64,000 bases of DNA from Margaritifera margaritifera (lineage: Eukaryota; Mollusca; Bivalvia; Unionida; Margaritiferidae), in NCBI GenBank assembly GCA_029931535.1, contig JAQPZY010001536.1, forward strand, positions 1,511,501 to 1,575,500, given 5' to 3'. This document shows positions 22,807 through 34,352 of this stretch, piece after piece. Numbering within the stretch: the stretch's first letter is position 1; each line of letters starts with the position of its first letter. Position numbers and translations under genes: made by a program. The notes under the pieces were generated by a model. The model was not told the DNA's origin and did no database searches. It saw nothing but the letters and a program-made list of their open reading frames with translations.

Positions 22807-25063
22807 CAATTGAGAATAGAGAAGATCATGACCTGCTGCCACACCAAACATTTTGTTAAGTAGAAAGGTTTATACAGAAGCACCAAAAGCATCAACAGAA
22901 GTGTACGTGATCCTGATACAAACATCCTGTACATATAATTTGATAGTATATTTGAAAGTCATAGTGTGCTTGTTAAACACGTGCATTATGTACAATTTAC
23001 CTACAAAATCACAAAACTGGTTTGTCCCACGCGAAGGTTTGTGCTTCAGTCGGTTTGACTCTGCACATATATTTTCACTTGAACTTTAAGAATAAAGAAA
23101 TATTCTTAATATTTTGAGAGGAAATTGGTGTTGATGATAGTAACCTTTGGATATCTGTGAAAAACTGGCTATGCTTTCATCTATTCACTATTAATGGGAA
23201 TTTCTTCTGAACATCTCTCGCATTACCTCTTTTTCAGAGCAATAGTGCTATTTAAAAGCAGACTACTCCAGTTAGGTCCTATATTTTTCATCATCAATCA
23301 ACACCAAAAAGTGAGATTTTGTCACTAAATATCACGAGATTTTAATAAATATCAAGATTATCAGATGTCACAGACAACATAGATACTTGAATTGGTTTCA
23401 GAAGTGTGACCAGTTATAACATCCTTTAATATATGTCTGTTAACTTTTCCTCAGTACTTAAATACAGATTAAGTTGAAATATTGGCAAAAAGTAATGGTC
23501 CGGATGGAAAGCAATTACAGTCCTGGTCAGCAAATGCTTGATCACGCCATTCGTGTTTGTCATGCACTTGAAGTAGATTGATTAACCGCCCCAACATAGT
23601 ATCTAAAGCAAGTAATTGAAAGAGTGAATGTGTGATCATCAATGTAATCGTTCTTTTTTTTTCTTTTTTTTATAGGTGATTTTGTGATCATAACATGTAG
23701 TTTTGCAAATTAATTAAAATCGTAGACAATATTCTGCGCAATATAATCTAAACAGGTATTCTGTTGCATATTAATGCTGAGCGAGATTACTGTAAATTAC
23801 AAGATTTTATCGTCATAAAATTTGTACGAATATTTAATTTCTGCATATTAACCGCATAAGATTTTTGCATATTGTTGAAGTGCACAACAAATTTACATTT
23901 TTATGGTAATTCTTTCACGCAAAGTCATGTGTGCTAGTGCGTTACCCTATGTAAACACAAACTGAATAAAGTATGATTGTGCTCTATTTGAAAACCAGGT
24001 TATTATCAAACCACAAATAAAATTAAAAGTCTGAAGAGATTGAGGGATGTTCAAATTAAAGAATGGAGCAAACTTCAGTTACAGAATTTCTTAAAAACAA
24101 TATCTGCACTTAATTGTTAATTTTGCAGATCATGCCATTTTGCACCCTACTAGAGATGCATGTTCATAAATTAATGCTACAAAATGTTATATATATAATA
24201 AGTTTAGCATCCGTGTGCTAAGACGTTGTTGATAAATACTATATTTACATAGACAGATTCATAATAGTAGATATTCCCTAGAAGAATCTTCGTAAATGTA
24301 TGGTATAATTGTTTATGCAAAAACTAAGTTGCACATTGTATCTTTGTTTACGACTACTCTTTTGTTCCTAGTTGATAATATAATAATTTTTTTTACCACA
24401 AAAATACTTTGGACGTAAAAACCCTTTTGAAACTCGAAACACGATCACCAATTATAGATAGCTTATATTACAGCGGTATGATGCACACTTCTGTAAACGT
24501 TTAAGATCATCACACTTCGATCACAACATAACCATGAAAGACCCCTTTCCATACATAGTTTCTCATTTATCATTATTTGTTTTGTATATTTTCTTGTTTA
24601 GTGCCGTTTACTTTTATTCTTTACTTTGTTCCTCTTCATTATGAAGTGAAGTAGTTCAGGTGTGATGACACCGGTACCACTCAACAAGATGTATTTATGT
24701 AATGTAGGTTTGGATGGACGCATCTTAATGCTGGCAACTCATTTGTTTCTTCATCGGCTTATGCCAATTACATGAAATTTTTGCTACTGCTTCATGTTTC
24801 ATGTTCATGATTATGTTCATGATCCAAAGATGCGATGATAATACTACATCTATTTTTCGAAATGTGCAAGCCCACACTGATTTCAGTTAGGTTCTCTTGG
24901 ATAGTTAAAGTTTTAGCAAACAAATTATATTTAAGTAATATAAGTTTCACAAATTGTCTTGCGCGTATTCTATGTACCTTAGTCTTAATCACATGGTTGC
25001 TGAACTCCGATTAGCCGGTGACATTAATCTGAGTTTGGGACCAAACTCTTGAGTCGTCTTTAG
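22807..25063. other. AT-rich stretch, no gene seen
   Basis: Only short unsupported frames. A T-rich run with a C interruption lies near 23651-23671. No family recognised. Confidence 0.45.
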
Positions 25064-25347
25064 TAGCTCCTCATTAAACCCATCTAGCTCCTCATTAAAC
25101 CCATCTAGCTACTTATTAAACCCATCTAGCTCCTCATTAAACCCATCTAGCTCCTTATTAAACCCATCTAGCTCCTTATTAAACCCATCTAGCTCCTCAT
25201 TAAACCCATCTAGCTCCTCATTAAACCCATCTAGCTCCTTATCAAGCCAATCTAGCTCCTCATTAAACCCATCTCGCTCCTCATTAAACCCATCTAGCTC
25301 CTCATTAGACCCATCTAGTTCCTCATTAAACCCGTCTAGCTCCTCAG
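25064..25347. repeat. 21-bp minisatellite, about 13.5 copies
   Basis: The unit CTAGCTCCTCATTAAACCCAT repeats with sparse variants (TTA for TCA, one diverged unit near 25236-25256). Because 21 is divisible by three, one plus frame reads SSSLNPS per unit. One minus frame reads LDGFNEE, a coiled-coil-like heptad, broken by TAG in one unit near 25110 and closed by TAA just beyond the array. It ends about 30 bp before the LINE relic. Confidence 0.95.
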
Positions 25348-25374
25348 CTTATTCTCGCAGTCTACTTGACTCTT

Positions 25375-27258
25375 CGCATCATTTTTCCGTTACGTACTGC
25401 AATATTCAAAGTATTTTGTGGAAAATTTGATAGACTATATGCAGAACTGTCGGAACGTGATATATTATCTTTCACTGAAACTTGGGTAAATCCATCTATT
25501 TCTTCCTCCAATCTTACCGCAGTACAGTTAGGAAAGATCGTGTAGGCGATACTCCTGGTGGTGTAATAATGCATACGAAAGACTCACTTCATATCCAAAG
25601 GCGACATGATCTTGAACTAAATGGTTTAGGGTGGTTAGGAATTAACTTTCAGTTAGACAAAGACATATTCTGGTATGCAAACCACGAGTATACTTCAATA
25701 ATAGAAGCCTCAATACATCTTGCTGTTTATCCGGGTATTGGACAGATAATTGTAACGGGCGACTTTAACTTCAATATGTTAAATCCACTCTCAAAGTAAA
25801 AACACTCAATAAATCACCCTGGGATGAGCTTTTTTTCACCAAAGCATTATTCAGCCAGGTCATTTCAAAACATTGCTAGATCGATTACTTGCAATGAACA
25901 ATGCAAATTCAGTTCTTAGCGGAGCTGGGGATCCTTTCTCACATCAAGATATTTTATACTATTGCCCTTTTATAAGATATTCAACCACAGAAAATAAAAC
26001 CGCACATCGTCTCCAAAGTATATATGGATATACGGCCAGGTCGAATATAATCTTCTGAGACATACAGTATCCACTACCAACTGGGATTGTTTGAAATGTG
26101 ACAAACAAGCAAAGAATATCACCGACCACATAGTCTTGATATCTGATCAATGTATTTCAAACAGAACTGTTAAAGTTTAACCATCAGAACCTCCATGGGT
26201 CACAATGGTAATCACAGGTCAATATGTACATGTAGGATAGCCTATCTAAAAGCAGAACAAAACAATCTCTATGATTCGAGAAGCAAAACAGATACATATT
26301 GACAAATTAGCACAAAAGCTGAGATTTAGTCCTATAACTTCTAGAGACACAGAGTTGAGAAGTTGTCTCACAGACATCTTGGAATTATTCGCTCCAACGA
26401 ATGCTCATGATACAAACAGATACACAATATAAAAAAGGCATGGTCAAGAATTAATGTAATGCGTAGGCTGAGGTGTCAATTTGTCAGGAAATCCGTAGAA
26501 ATTACATATACGTCTTTTTATTGTGGAATATACTAATATGGTTTGGGACAACTGCACATTACTCGAGAAAAGTGAACTCGAGAAAATACGAAATGGGACA
26601 GTCAGAATCGTGACTGGTGCAACAAAATTGGTATCGTTTGAAGCTTTACATCGAGAAATATTATGTGGAAAGTCTTGATTTTAGACGACAAAAACACAAA
26701 CGTTGACTTTTATGCAAGATGATAACTGATTCAAGTCCTCTCTATCTCATATATCTCATTCTACCAGATGTTAGTGATAGTACTCGCTATAATTGACGTA
26801 ATTTTAACAACCTACAATCAATACAAACTAGAACAAGTCTTTACTACAATTCGTTTCTTCCCTCAGTTATTCAAGAAAGAAAGACGTTACTTAAGGAGAC
26901 TCGTCAAATCGACTCTATTAACAACTTCTAAAGCGCATGAACTTTTATTGGGGTTGAAGAAAATTTCAAATTCTTAATGATCGACTTACGACACATTGCA
27001 GCTCACTTATCCAACAGTTATTTAGAAAAAAATAGTATTGGATCAACTCTGTGTAGACGTGTACTTGTAGAAGGTACTTAACAGTTGATTTTCTCTTGCG
27101 AGCATTACTAAAAACAATGTATTCAATCCCTTACACCATATGGTAATTTAACTTCAAAATACGTTTTATATGGTGATATAACATTTCCATATGAAGTAAA
27201 CATTCGTACTTTTGATGCCGTTCATAAATTTATTGAAAAGACAAAACTATTTACTTAA
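25375..27258 (+). pseudogene. CR1/L2-type LINE ORF2 relic lacking the RT catalytic core
   Basis: Several frames together spell a decayed non-LTR retrotransposon polyprotein. From 25396 an endonuclease start is readable (KFDRLYAEL, DILSFTETW, with TETW at 25474-25485). After a frameshift near 25520 it continues GGVIMHTKDSLHIQ and ends in TGDFNFNML, with the conserved GDFN Asp codon at 25761. A linker follows (ISNRTVKV*PSEPPW near 26150-26200). The order then jumps to post-catalytic RT blocks: INVMRRLRCQFVRKS (about 26440-26500), MVWDNCTLLEKSELEKI (from 26538), RIVTGATKLVSFEAL, TDSSPLYL, and the C-terminal YGDITFPYEV and FDAVHKFIEKT (to 27258). The palm domain with the FADD-type motif is absent, so a deletion of roughly 1 kb near 26420 is inferred. 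Stops and frameshifts are frequent. The clade is inferred from overall pattern. Confidence 0.8.
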
Positions 27259-28064
27259 GTGCACCCTTTATTGTCATGCGTGCATTTCTACGGGTCATTA
27301 TGAGCTGTAAGCAGCAATTCCGTTTCTTCAAAATGATTGGCCATCGCTTCTGTAACGATTCGCTCTAGAAGGTAGCACTGTGAAATTTGAACCTGAGTTT
27401 CATTTTACGCTCAGACTGTGTTGTGCCTACGGGAACCAGCTCTACCTTTGCAAATTAGGAATAAAACCCAAGTCGGGAGGTATAATAATAAATACGCAGT
27501 ATCAACGTAATGTCGATTCATTCAGCTGTTATTTAGACAGACCCACACCAGGCTCAGGGATCATTGAATTTTTGAGGTTGAAGTTAATAATTCTTGTAAA
27601 CCAAAAAGAAAGGGCTTTACACTTGAATAGTCACTTTTGAAGTCACTTTTGACTGGCTGAGAGTTCAGACTCATTCTCAAACTCAGATTTGAGTTGTATG
27701 ATCTCCAGACCGGATTCTTTGCTGCAATAATAATCAAAACACTGGGAAACTTCGGAAATCAAACTTATGTCACATGGTGAGATTTTTATGATGAGAAATA
27801 ATGCAAAGACCTTGCAAGCACTTGCTTGACAGACCAAATAAAGGCAGAGTTTTCTTCATTATAAGACCTGACTTTCGTATATAATCATGAATTTGCTGGC
27901 AAAGTTGAATAACCAAAACTTTTACACATAGAAACAGACTCCAAAGTCTCAAAAATTTCAAAAAAAAAGATTAGTTTTATAAGATAGTCTTAATCATATT
28001 GTTGACATTCGATGGAATTGGGAACTGATATTAGTTACCAAAGAATCAAATGGTAACACAAGAA

Positions 28065-28065
<1 letters not shown>
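27259..28065. other. AT-rich flank of the LINE relic
   Basis: An 86-codon frame at 27380-27640 is unrecognised. It may be LINE 3' region or unrelated DNA. Confidence 0.35.

Positions 28066-28096
<31 letters not shown>
28066..28096. repeat. (TG)n microsatellite, 31 bp
   Basis: A pure TG run. Confidence 0.97.
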
Positions 28097-28098
<2 letters not shown>

Positions 28099-29298
28099 GA
28101 GGAGGAGGGTTAATCTTTTTGTCTCTTCAACATGTAATCTTTCGAAACAAAAACATAAAAATTCGTCCTTTTGCGTCATGTTAGAATATAAGCACAGACT
28201 TCAAACATGCGTGTAAAGATAAGCGCTAACGTAACATTTCTGATACATCATCAATTTATTAAAATTTTGGTAACAATTTAGGTGTAGATAAGTAGTGCTT
28301 TAAACTTGATGCACGGGTATATGTACTCTTGTCTTTACCTAGTTGTCTTTTTGGAAGATAAATCACTCGCTTCCCCCGCAGACTGCTCCTAAGATTTTTG
28401 GATATATTGTTTATTACATGCATGAATTCAGCAATAATTAGGATATGAATCAAGGATAGAACTCGAGTTGATAAGAATACCAAAAAAGGAGTGTAAAGGA
28501 GAATTCTGGAAGCGACAATTTTTATTCGATATTGAAGAAATTTTTTTTAAAAAAATGTAAGATTACAATCGAAATCGCTCGTAATTCTCCGGAAGAAGGT
28601 ATTACTACGCCGGATAACGAGAGCGACGAGGCGTAGACTTAAAGGTTTCTCGTTAGCAATTAATTACTCAAAATTGGATCAGCACTGTCAGAACGGATTA
28701 CTGTATTAGGTGGGGGAATCTATCATTAACGTTCCCAATCTTGTCGGCATACTGTCATTAGAGAGCAAATGTTGACGAGTACATTTGTGCTTGGATTGTT
28801 TTAGGCCTCGGAATCGTCATTAGAGGCGAAATCGGACCAGAAGATCATGGAGAAAATTGTATAGAATGGGAATGGTGGCTTTATTAGGCGGCGGTGCAGA
28901 AAAAAGGATAAAAGCTGAAAATTGGAAGAACCGTGGTTTAGCTTTGAGAAAAGATAAACTATTATCCAATGCACGAATTTGGATTGAACTTTATGAAAGT
29001 TCATTAGAGAATGTATTACATGGTATGGTAAGGTAAAAATTATGTTTATCACTAATAATGGATTAGTTTTTCAAAACATCACCGAATACTGCATTTAGAA
29101 TTAAAATTATAAGGGTTCCACGGTAGACACTACATTAAAGGTCAGATAAGAAGGTTTTTTTAAATTAGACTTATTTTTAAATCCTCTATACCTGAAAGGC
29201 CCATATTCGTTTTTTTTTTTCTTCAAAAAAATCATTCTATTAGATAGAGTATGTACTTTTGCCGTAAAAAAGTGTAACTCTCTCTCAAATTGGAACAG
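28097..29298. other. AT-rich stretch, no gene confirmed
   Basis: No repeat family or recognisable protein. A 20-codon open segment behind TTTTAG at 28805-28864 was considered and rejected. Confidence 0.4.
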
Positions 29299-29415
29299 GC
29301 AATGAACAATGATCTTGGAGAGACTTATACAATTGAAATGATTAATGCTGTACCTGCAGTCAATACAGTCCTTGATGAAAACATATATGAAAAATTAAAA
29401 AAATATATTGAATAA
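29299..29415 (+). CDS. Candidate terminal exon, unknown protein
   Basis: An acceptor-like GGAACAG ends at 29298. From 29299 the frame is open for 38 codons and ends TAA at 29413-29415. The peptide begins AMNNDLGETYTIEMINAV and ends YEKLKKYIE. It is charged and balanced, unlike the hydrophobic or Tyr/Ile-rich shadow frames around it. The same frame stays open back to 29278, so the splice site is not essential to openness. No family is recognised. It may be a host exon, a piece of a decayed element, or chance. Confidence 0.25.
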   Translation, partial: AMNNDLGETYTIEMINAVPAVNTVLDENIYEKLKKYIE

Positions 29416-31130
29416 TGACTATTTTTCAGAAGAGACCTGTTTCTTGTCAAAATTGTTGATACTTAATCTTCGAGAATACGGTGCAGTTATTTCAGATAGT
29501 GAATGAAGGAAATCTCCTATAAATGTCAAAACGTACCCTGCTAACATACCCATCATCTATGATCTGCTTGTTATTTTGTTGCTTTATTTTTCATTAGTTA
29601 AAGGTTAAAACAAAAGTTAAAATGAAGAAATGTGCGTTCTATTTTCATTTCTGTACCCTATAAAAGGAAACAATTTTTTAAAATATTTCTTCGTTTCTCT
29701 CCCTTCCAACTAACTAATTTTCTAGCGTTTAGAAAGATTTAAGATTTGACCGCTGTAATATGCTTGGAAGAAAATTTAGAACGAGCAGTACTCATAACGT
29801 TCTGAATGATACCTCCTGGACACAGTTTAATCGTTCGATCCATATTTTCTTCGCCTTTATTTGTCAAAAGATTAAAAATAGGATATAATTGTCCTTTTTC
29901 TGCTTTTCATCACAAGTTGTGACCGCATGCTGTACAAACCCGTTATTTTCGCTTCAAATGACCGTTCCAACAATACAATACGCTTCTATAATAATAGATG
30001 GTCGGCTCGTACTGGATTCATGTAAAATAAAACAGCAGCAAACCTACCCTAATTCAAGATGGATTATGTAGTTGTGCATTTTTAACAAAGCTCAATCTTT
30101 ATTAACTATAAAGCTAATTTAAGGCGTTTGGCGGAAGCAACTTTTAGCACAGAAGCTGATTTGTATGAAAAGAAATTAGTATTTATCATTTCAAACTGTA
30201 GTTCTTTTGCTTTTCCTTAAACATCACATTGATGCAGATATCTTGCTAAAATTAATATAGCACTATTCAATACTTCTTCTTGTCTTGTATATAACACGAC
30301 GGCTTTAAATAATGACAGAGATTAATTGAAGAACAAATAATCATCTTGCTAACTGCAAATTAGATTTTGATGTCAGTTCATGTATTTGTCCCTGGGTGAT
30401 CGTAACAGTATTATACGCTAATTACATCCGATCTTCAGAAGAATGTTTTTTTTTCTCTTTTCACAGATACTAATGTTTTCTTTTTCTCATTATTGCTGAA
30501 TAAACAAACTCGTAACTTTAGCATGACTTTCTTTATATCATACTGGGAATGCTGAAAAAAGGAAGACTGAATCAGATATAAATAATGTTGGCTGAGGAAA
30601 AAGTTTGAGAGACTTGAATGATGTATTATACTATTCTGAAAATCTGATTAAAATCGAGAACTGCTTTTAATAAGTAGATCTGACAGGCAAAGGTTCATGT
30701 TCTGGTGACCTGTACAATTCCAGGTTCACTTGATTTTAGTAACCTATCAGATAAAGCGTTGCATTTCGTGTTATGGAGAGTTATCGTTAGGCACGATATG
30801 TTTCGAATGACGTTTTCCCTGTTCATAAATGTGACTTCTGTAATTTAATTGGTGAATTGACAGGTCAACAGAACATGACCTCGTATCGGTGTTCACCAGA
30901 TCTCTATTATGTCGGAGATTTCGATTTTCATCAGATTGACTCTTCTTGATTCTATGTGAGAAACTTAATAAGGAATCTTGGTTGAATACAATAAATGTCT
31001 AGAAAAGCAATTTTGCTGTTTCCAAAAATAAGTAACACACAAGTTAGAACCACAGTGAACTCCGCTTATAACAATATCGTATTTAATCGTTTATCAGTTA
31101 TTACGGTACCAGTTTTTATGTTGAGGAAAA
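29416..31130. other. AT-rich stretch, no gene seen
   Basis: Frames at 29889-30071 and 30995-31216 are short and unsupported. No tandem repeat or transposon signature was seen. Confidence 0.45.
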
Positions 31131-31497
31131 GCACTTTCCACTCTCTCTGGTGTATATTTGTAATTTCTACATTAACCTCTATATCGATTTATTTCTGTCA
31201 GTGGATTCCAGAGTGACTGTGTACTTAGATGAGAGTTAATTACTGGGTCGCCATGCGAGTGTCTGCTGCGAACGAACGCCTATATCCACGATTATGTTCC
31301 ATCCCTAATTTGGAATGTTGAGAGGGCATGGAGGTTGGTGCGTGCAGGTAAGGCGATGGGTGCCGTAAGCCGCAGACCCAGGTTCGAATCTCAGTAGAGG
31401 ACAAATGAAAAAATATCTAATCTATATTATAATATTCTTTCTCCATATATAATTTAACTTCATATTATCACGCATCTTCCTGTAGGATCCACGGATA
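31131..31497 (+). mobile_element. TIF repeat copy A (tRNA-like interspersed family), 367 bp
   Basis: This is the first unit of a family seen six times in the window, labelled TIF here for convenience. Order: GCACTTTCCACTCT, TGTATATTTGTAA, TTTCTGTCAG, GAATCC-like, GATGAGAGTTAATTACTGGG, TCGCC, GTGTCTGCT, ATATCCACGA, GAGAGGGCATGG, then GGTTGGTGCGTGCAGGTAAG, GCGATGGGTGCCGTAAG and a perfect pol-III B-box-like GGTTCGAATC at 31381-31390. It ends ATTCTTTCTCCATATATAAT and a short 3' extension. Copy B starts exactly 367 bp later, so A and B are a head-to-tail pair. The tRNA-like segment suggests SINE origin, but the A box is not convincing. Confidence 0.75.
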
Positions 31498-31941
<444 letters not shown>

Positions 31942-32372
31942 CTATTTATAATGATATTAGGGCATAGCGATGCCATTTAAAACCATCTTTGACATAGGTA
32001 CTGCAGGAGTTTACCTCATATCAGTGGGTTTTTTTTAGGTAATCCCATCCCCTCCCATCTCGTCTCCCGCCCCTCTCTCCATTCAAGATCGAATCGTTGA
32101 TATAAAAATAATTCACTCCAGAAATAAAATAATTAAATTTCCAGATTTGGTCTCAAGTTTAAGACAACATAATTCTATATATCAATATTAATAAAAATTA
32201 AATATTTTGTTATCATTTGTGTGTGAACTTTAATGTACCAAATTTGTACCAAAACAATTTAAATGTAAATTGCTTGAGAAGTGAACAAATGTAACTTAAC
32301 TCCAATGTTATCAGTTACATGTTTGCGAAACGCCAAACAATAGATGCAGCTTCTTAAAAGTGATTAACAGGT

Positions 32373-32374
<2 letters not shown>

Positions 32375-32425
<51 letters not shown>
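32375..32425. repeat. (GA)n microsatellite, 51 bp
   Basis: A pure GA run. The serine/leucine-rich frames across it are artefacts. Confidence 0.97.
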
Positions 32426-32427
<2 letters not shown>

Positions 32428-32671
32428 ACATTGTTTGTATGTGCAAGCTATTATCTTTAAATGCATAGTAAATGTTTCGAGGTTTATTGTTTGATATATG
32501 AATAAGAGATGATGACAATACGAAGGACACATTGATCCATACAAACAATAAAGTTGGCATGAACACAAGGGAGTGACAGAGGGGAGGAGAAACGGACGAA
32601 TAAGTGAAAATGAAATATAATATACACAAAACATGAACTTACAATAACAATAGTTACACTGCTGCACATAT

Positions 32672-32995
32672 ACATTTACATGAAATTTAAAGTTTTCTTA
32701 CAATAATAATATTTAGGTTGTTGGAGATACACATTTACATGAAATTTAACGTTTTCTAACAATATTAATATTTAGGCTGTTGGAGATACACATTTACATG
32801 AAATTTAAAGTTTTCTAACAATATTATTATTTAGGCTGTTGGAGATACACATTTACATGAAATTTAACGTTTTCTTACAATAATAATATTTAGGCTGTTG
32901 GAGATACACATTTACATGAAATTTAACGTTTTCTTACAATAATAATATTTATGGAGATACACATTTACATGAAATTAAACGTTTTGTTACAATTG
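32672..32995. repeat. 59-bp tandem repeat, about 5.5 copies
   Basis: The anchor ACATTTACATGAAATTTAA starts at 32672, 32731, 32790, 32849, 32908 and 32961. The first four intervals are exactly 59 bp; the last is 53 because six bases of TAGGCTGTTGG are lost. Units differ mainly at AAAG/AACG and TCTTAC/TCTAAC. Confidence 0.95.
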
Positions 32996-34080
32996 CCTGC
33001 GGTGAAAAACCCAATTACCTCGAGTTCTCTGGCTGTGCATATTCACCACAGCTAGGGTACTTATAGAGTGAATTCTCTATGTATATTCACATTACATTAC
33101 GCTAGCAATCTTCAGCTGTAGAGGTATGTGAAATATAAAATTGTATTCTTTCGTGCTAACCATTTTATGTGACAAAATTGTTTTATATATTGGATCTTTC
33201 AGAATTTATTCTAAATTTTACGGAGAGTCAACCTATGTCATATAACGCCATGCTATCAGAAAGGCTAGAGTCTGTTTCAAGTTAGTCATTTTTTTAAATA
33301 AGTGAACAGACCGATTCAATTCAATTATACGCTGCATGCATTGAATGATCAATAACATTCGAGCTCTTATGATCCATTGAGATTATTCTTGTCGAACACA
33401 GATTCATGTACGAACGTGGTTATTATAGTAATATTCTCGTACAGTAGTTATGAGGAAATAATTTAATGTGTAGCGAAGCCACTTCATGTGCGCGCATGCC
33501 TAACATATATCATAGCATTCGTCATATGTACTACACGGCTCACTTGTTTTTAATTGTTTTGGTTTGGTGATGGTGAGTAGTAGAACTCTGTGGGGTTGCT
33601 CGTAACCTGTATGCTGCTGTCTGATGACGTTCGATCGGAATAGAGTACCGGTGTTCTCGCAGTGAGGGACCAAAGCTTCGCGACCAGCGGGTCTGTCTTG
33701 AATGAGGAAGCTCTCGAGGGATCCTTCAACAGACTGGGAGGGGCGGGCTATGCGTGGTGGCTCTTTGACCATTGACTAAAACTGTGGAACCGGAAATACA
33801 TCGTGGTCGCCGACTGGACGCCACGATATATATGTTACAAATTCTATACATTGATCGTCCATGGTGATATATCCATATACCAATCATATTTGTTTATAAG
33901 TTCCGTATGTTGATTATTGTTTGATTTTCTCGTTGAAGTTACATGTTCTGATTAGTTCCATGTTAGGTACTATATAATTTCCTTATATCAGTTGTTGAAC
34001 TCGGTGCGCATCATTCTGTTAAATCCGTTGTTGGACTTACTGCGCACAAGTATGATGTCAGATTCATTTATCGTTCAATT
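32996..34080. other. Mixed stretch with a GC-richer block, unclassified
   Basis: 33560-33830 is noticeably GC-richer than its surroundings and holds a 90-codon minus frame (33772-33500) without recognisable motifs. Near 33981-34045 GTTGTTGAACTCGGTGCGCA and GTTGTTGGACTTACTGCGCA form a 43-bp-spaced imperfect pair. It could be part of a retroelement LTR; no boundaries could be set. Confidence 0.35.
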
Positions 34081-34092
34081 ACATTATAAATA

Positions 34093-34340
34093 GGGGGTTC
34101 CGGGTGGTCGAGTGGTCTAAGACGCTCGCCTTTACAGATCACTGACATCTCACCTCTGTCCGCTTGGGTTCGAGTCTCAGGTTCGGCCAAAGTGGGTATG
34201 TGAGAAGGCTTGCCAGTAGTTTCCCGTGGGTCGGTGGTTCTTCTCGGGGTTTTTCCGGGTTCTTCCTCCACCAAATATACTGGCTGCCATGTATAGCCTA
34301 TCATGTGCTGAAAAATGTCGTCAAACCCATAACAACAACA
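34093..34340 (+). mobile_element. SINE-1 copy b with perfect 12-bp target duplication
   Basis: Flanked by ACATTATAAATA at 34081-34092 and 34341-34352, a perfect 12-bp target duplication, so the 248-bp boundaries are well fixed. The tRNA-Leu/Ser-like head has A box TGGTCGAGTGG (34105-34115) and B box GGTTCGAGTC (34167-34176). The 51-bp spacing fits a tRNA with a long variable arm. A central block follows (GGTCGGTGGTTCTTC, then GGGTTCTTCCTCCACC), then TATAGCCTATCATGTGCTG and an (AAC)n tail. The central block is conserved among all three copies, as in SINE superfamilies with a shared central domain; which domain family is not determined. Mobilised by a partner LINE. Confidence 0.95.
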
Positions 34341-34352
34341 ACATTATAAATA

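Noticed and set aside
28805..28864. 20-codon open segment after TTTTAG as a terminal exon
   Set aside because: Too short, with a weak acceptor and stops in the flanking frames; no better than chance.
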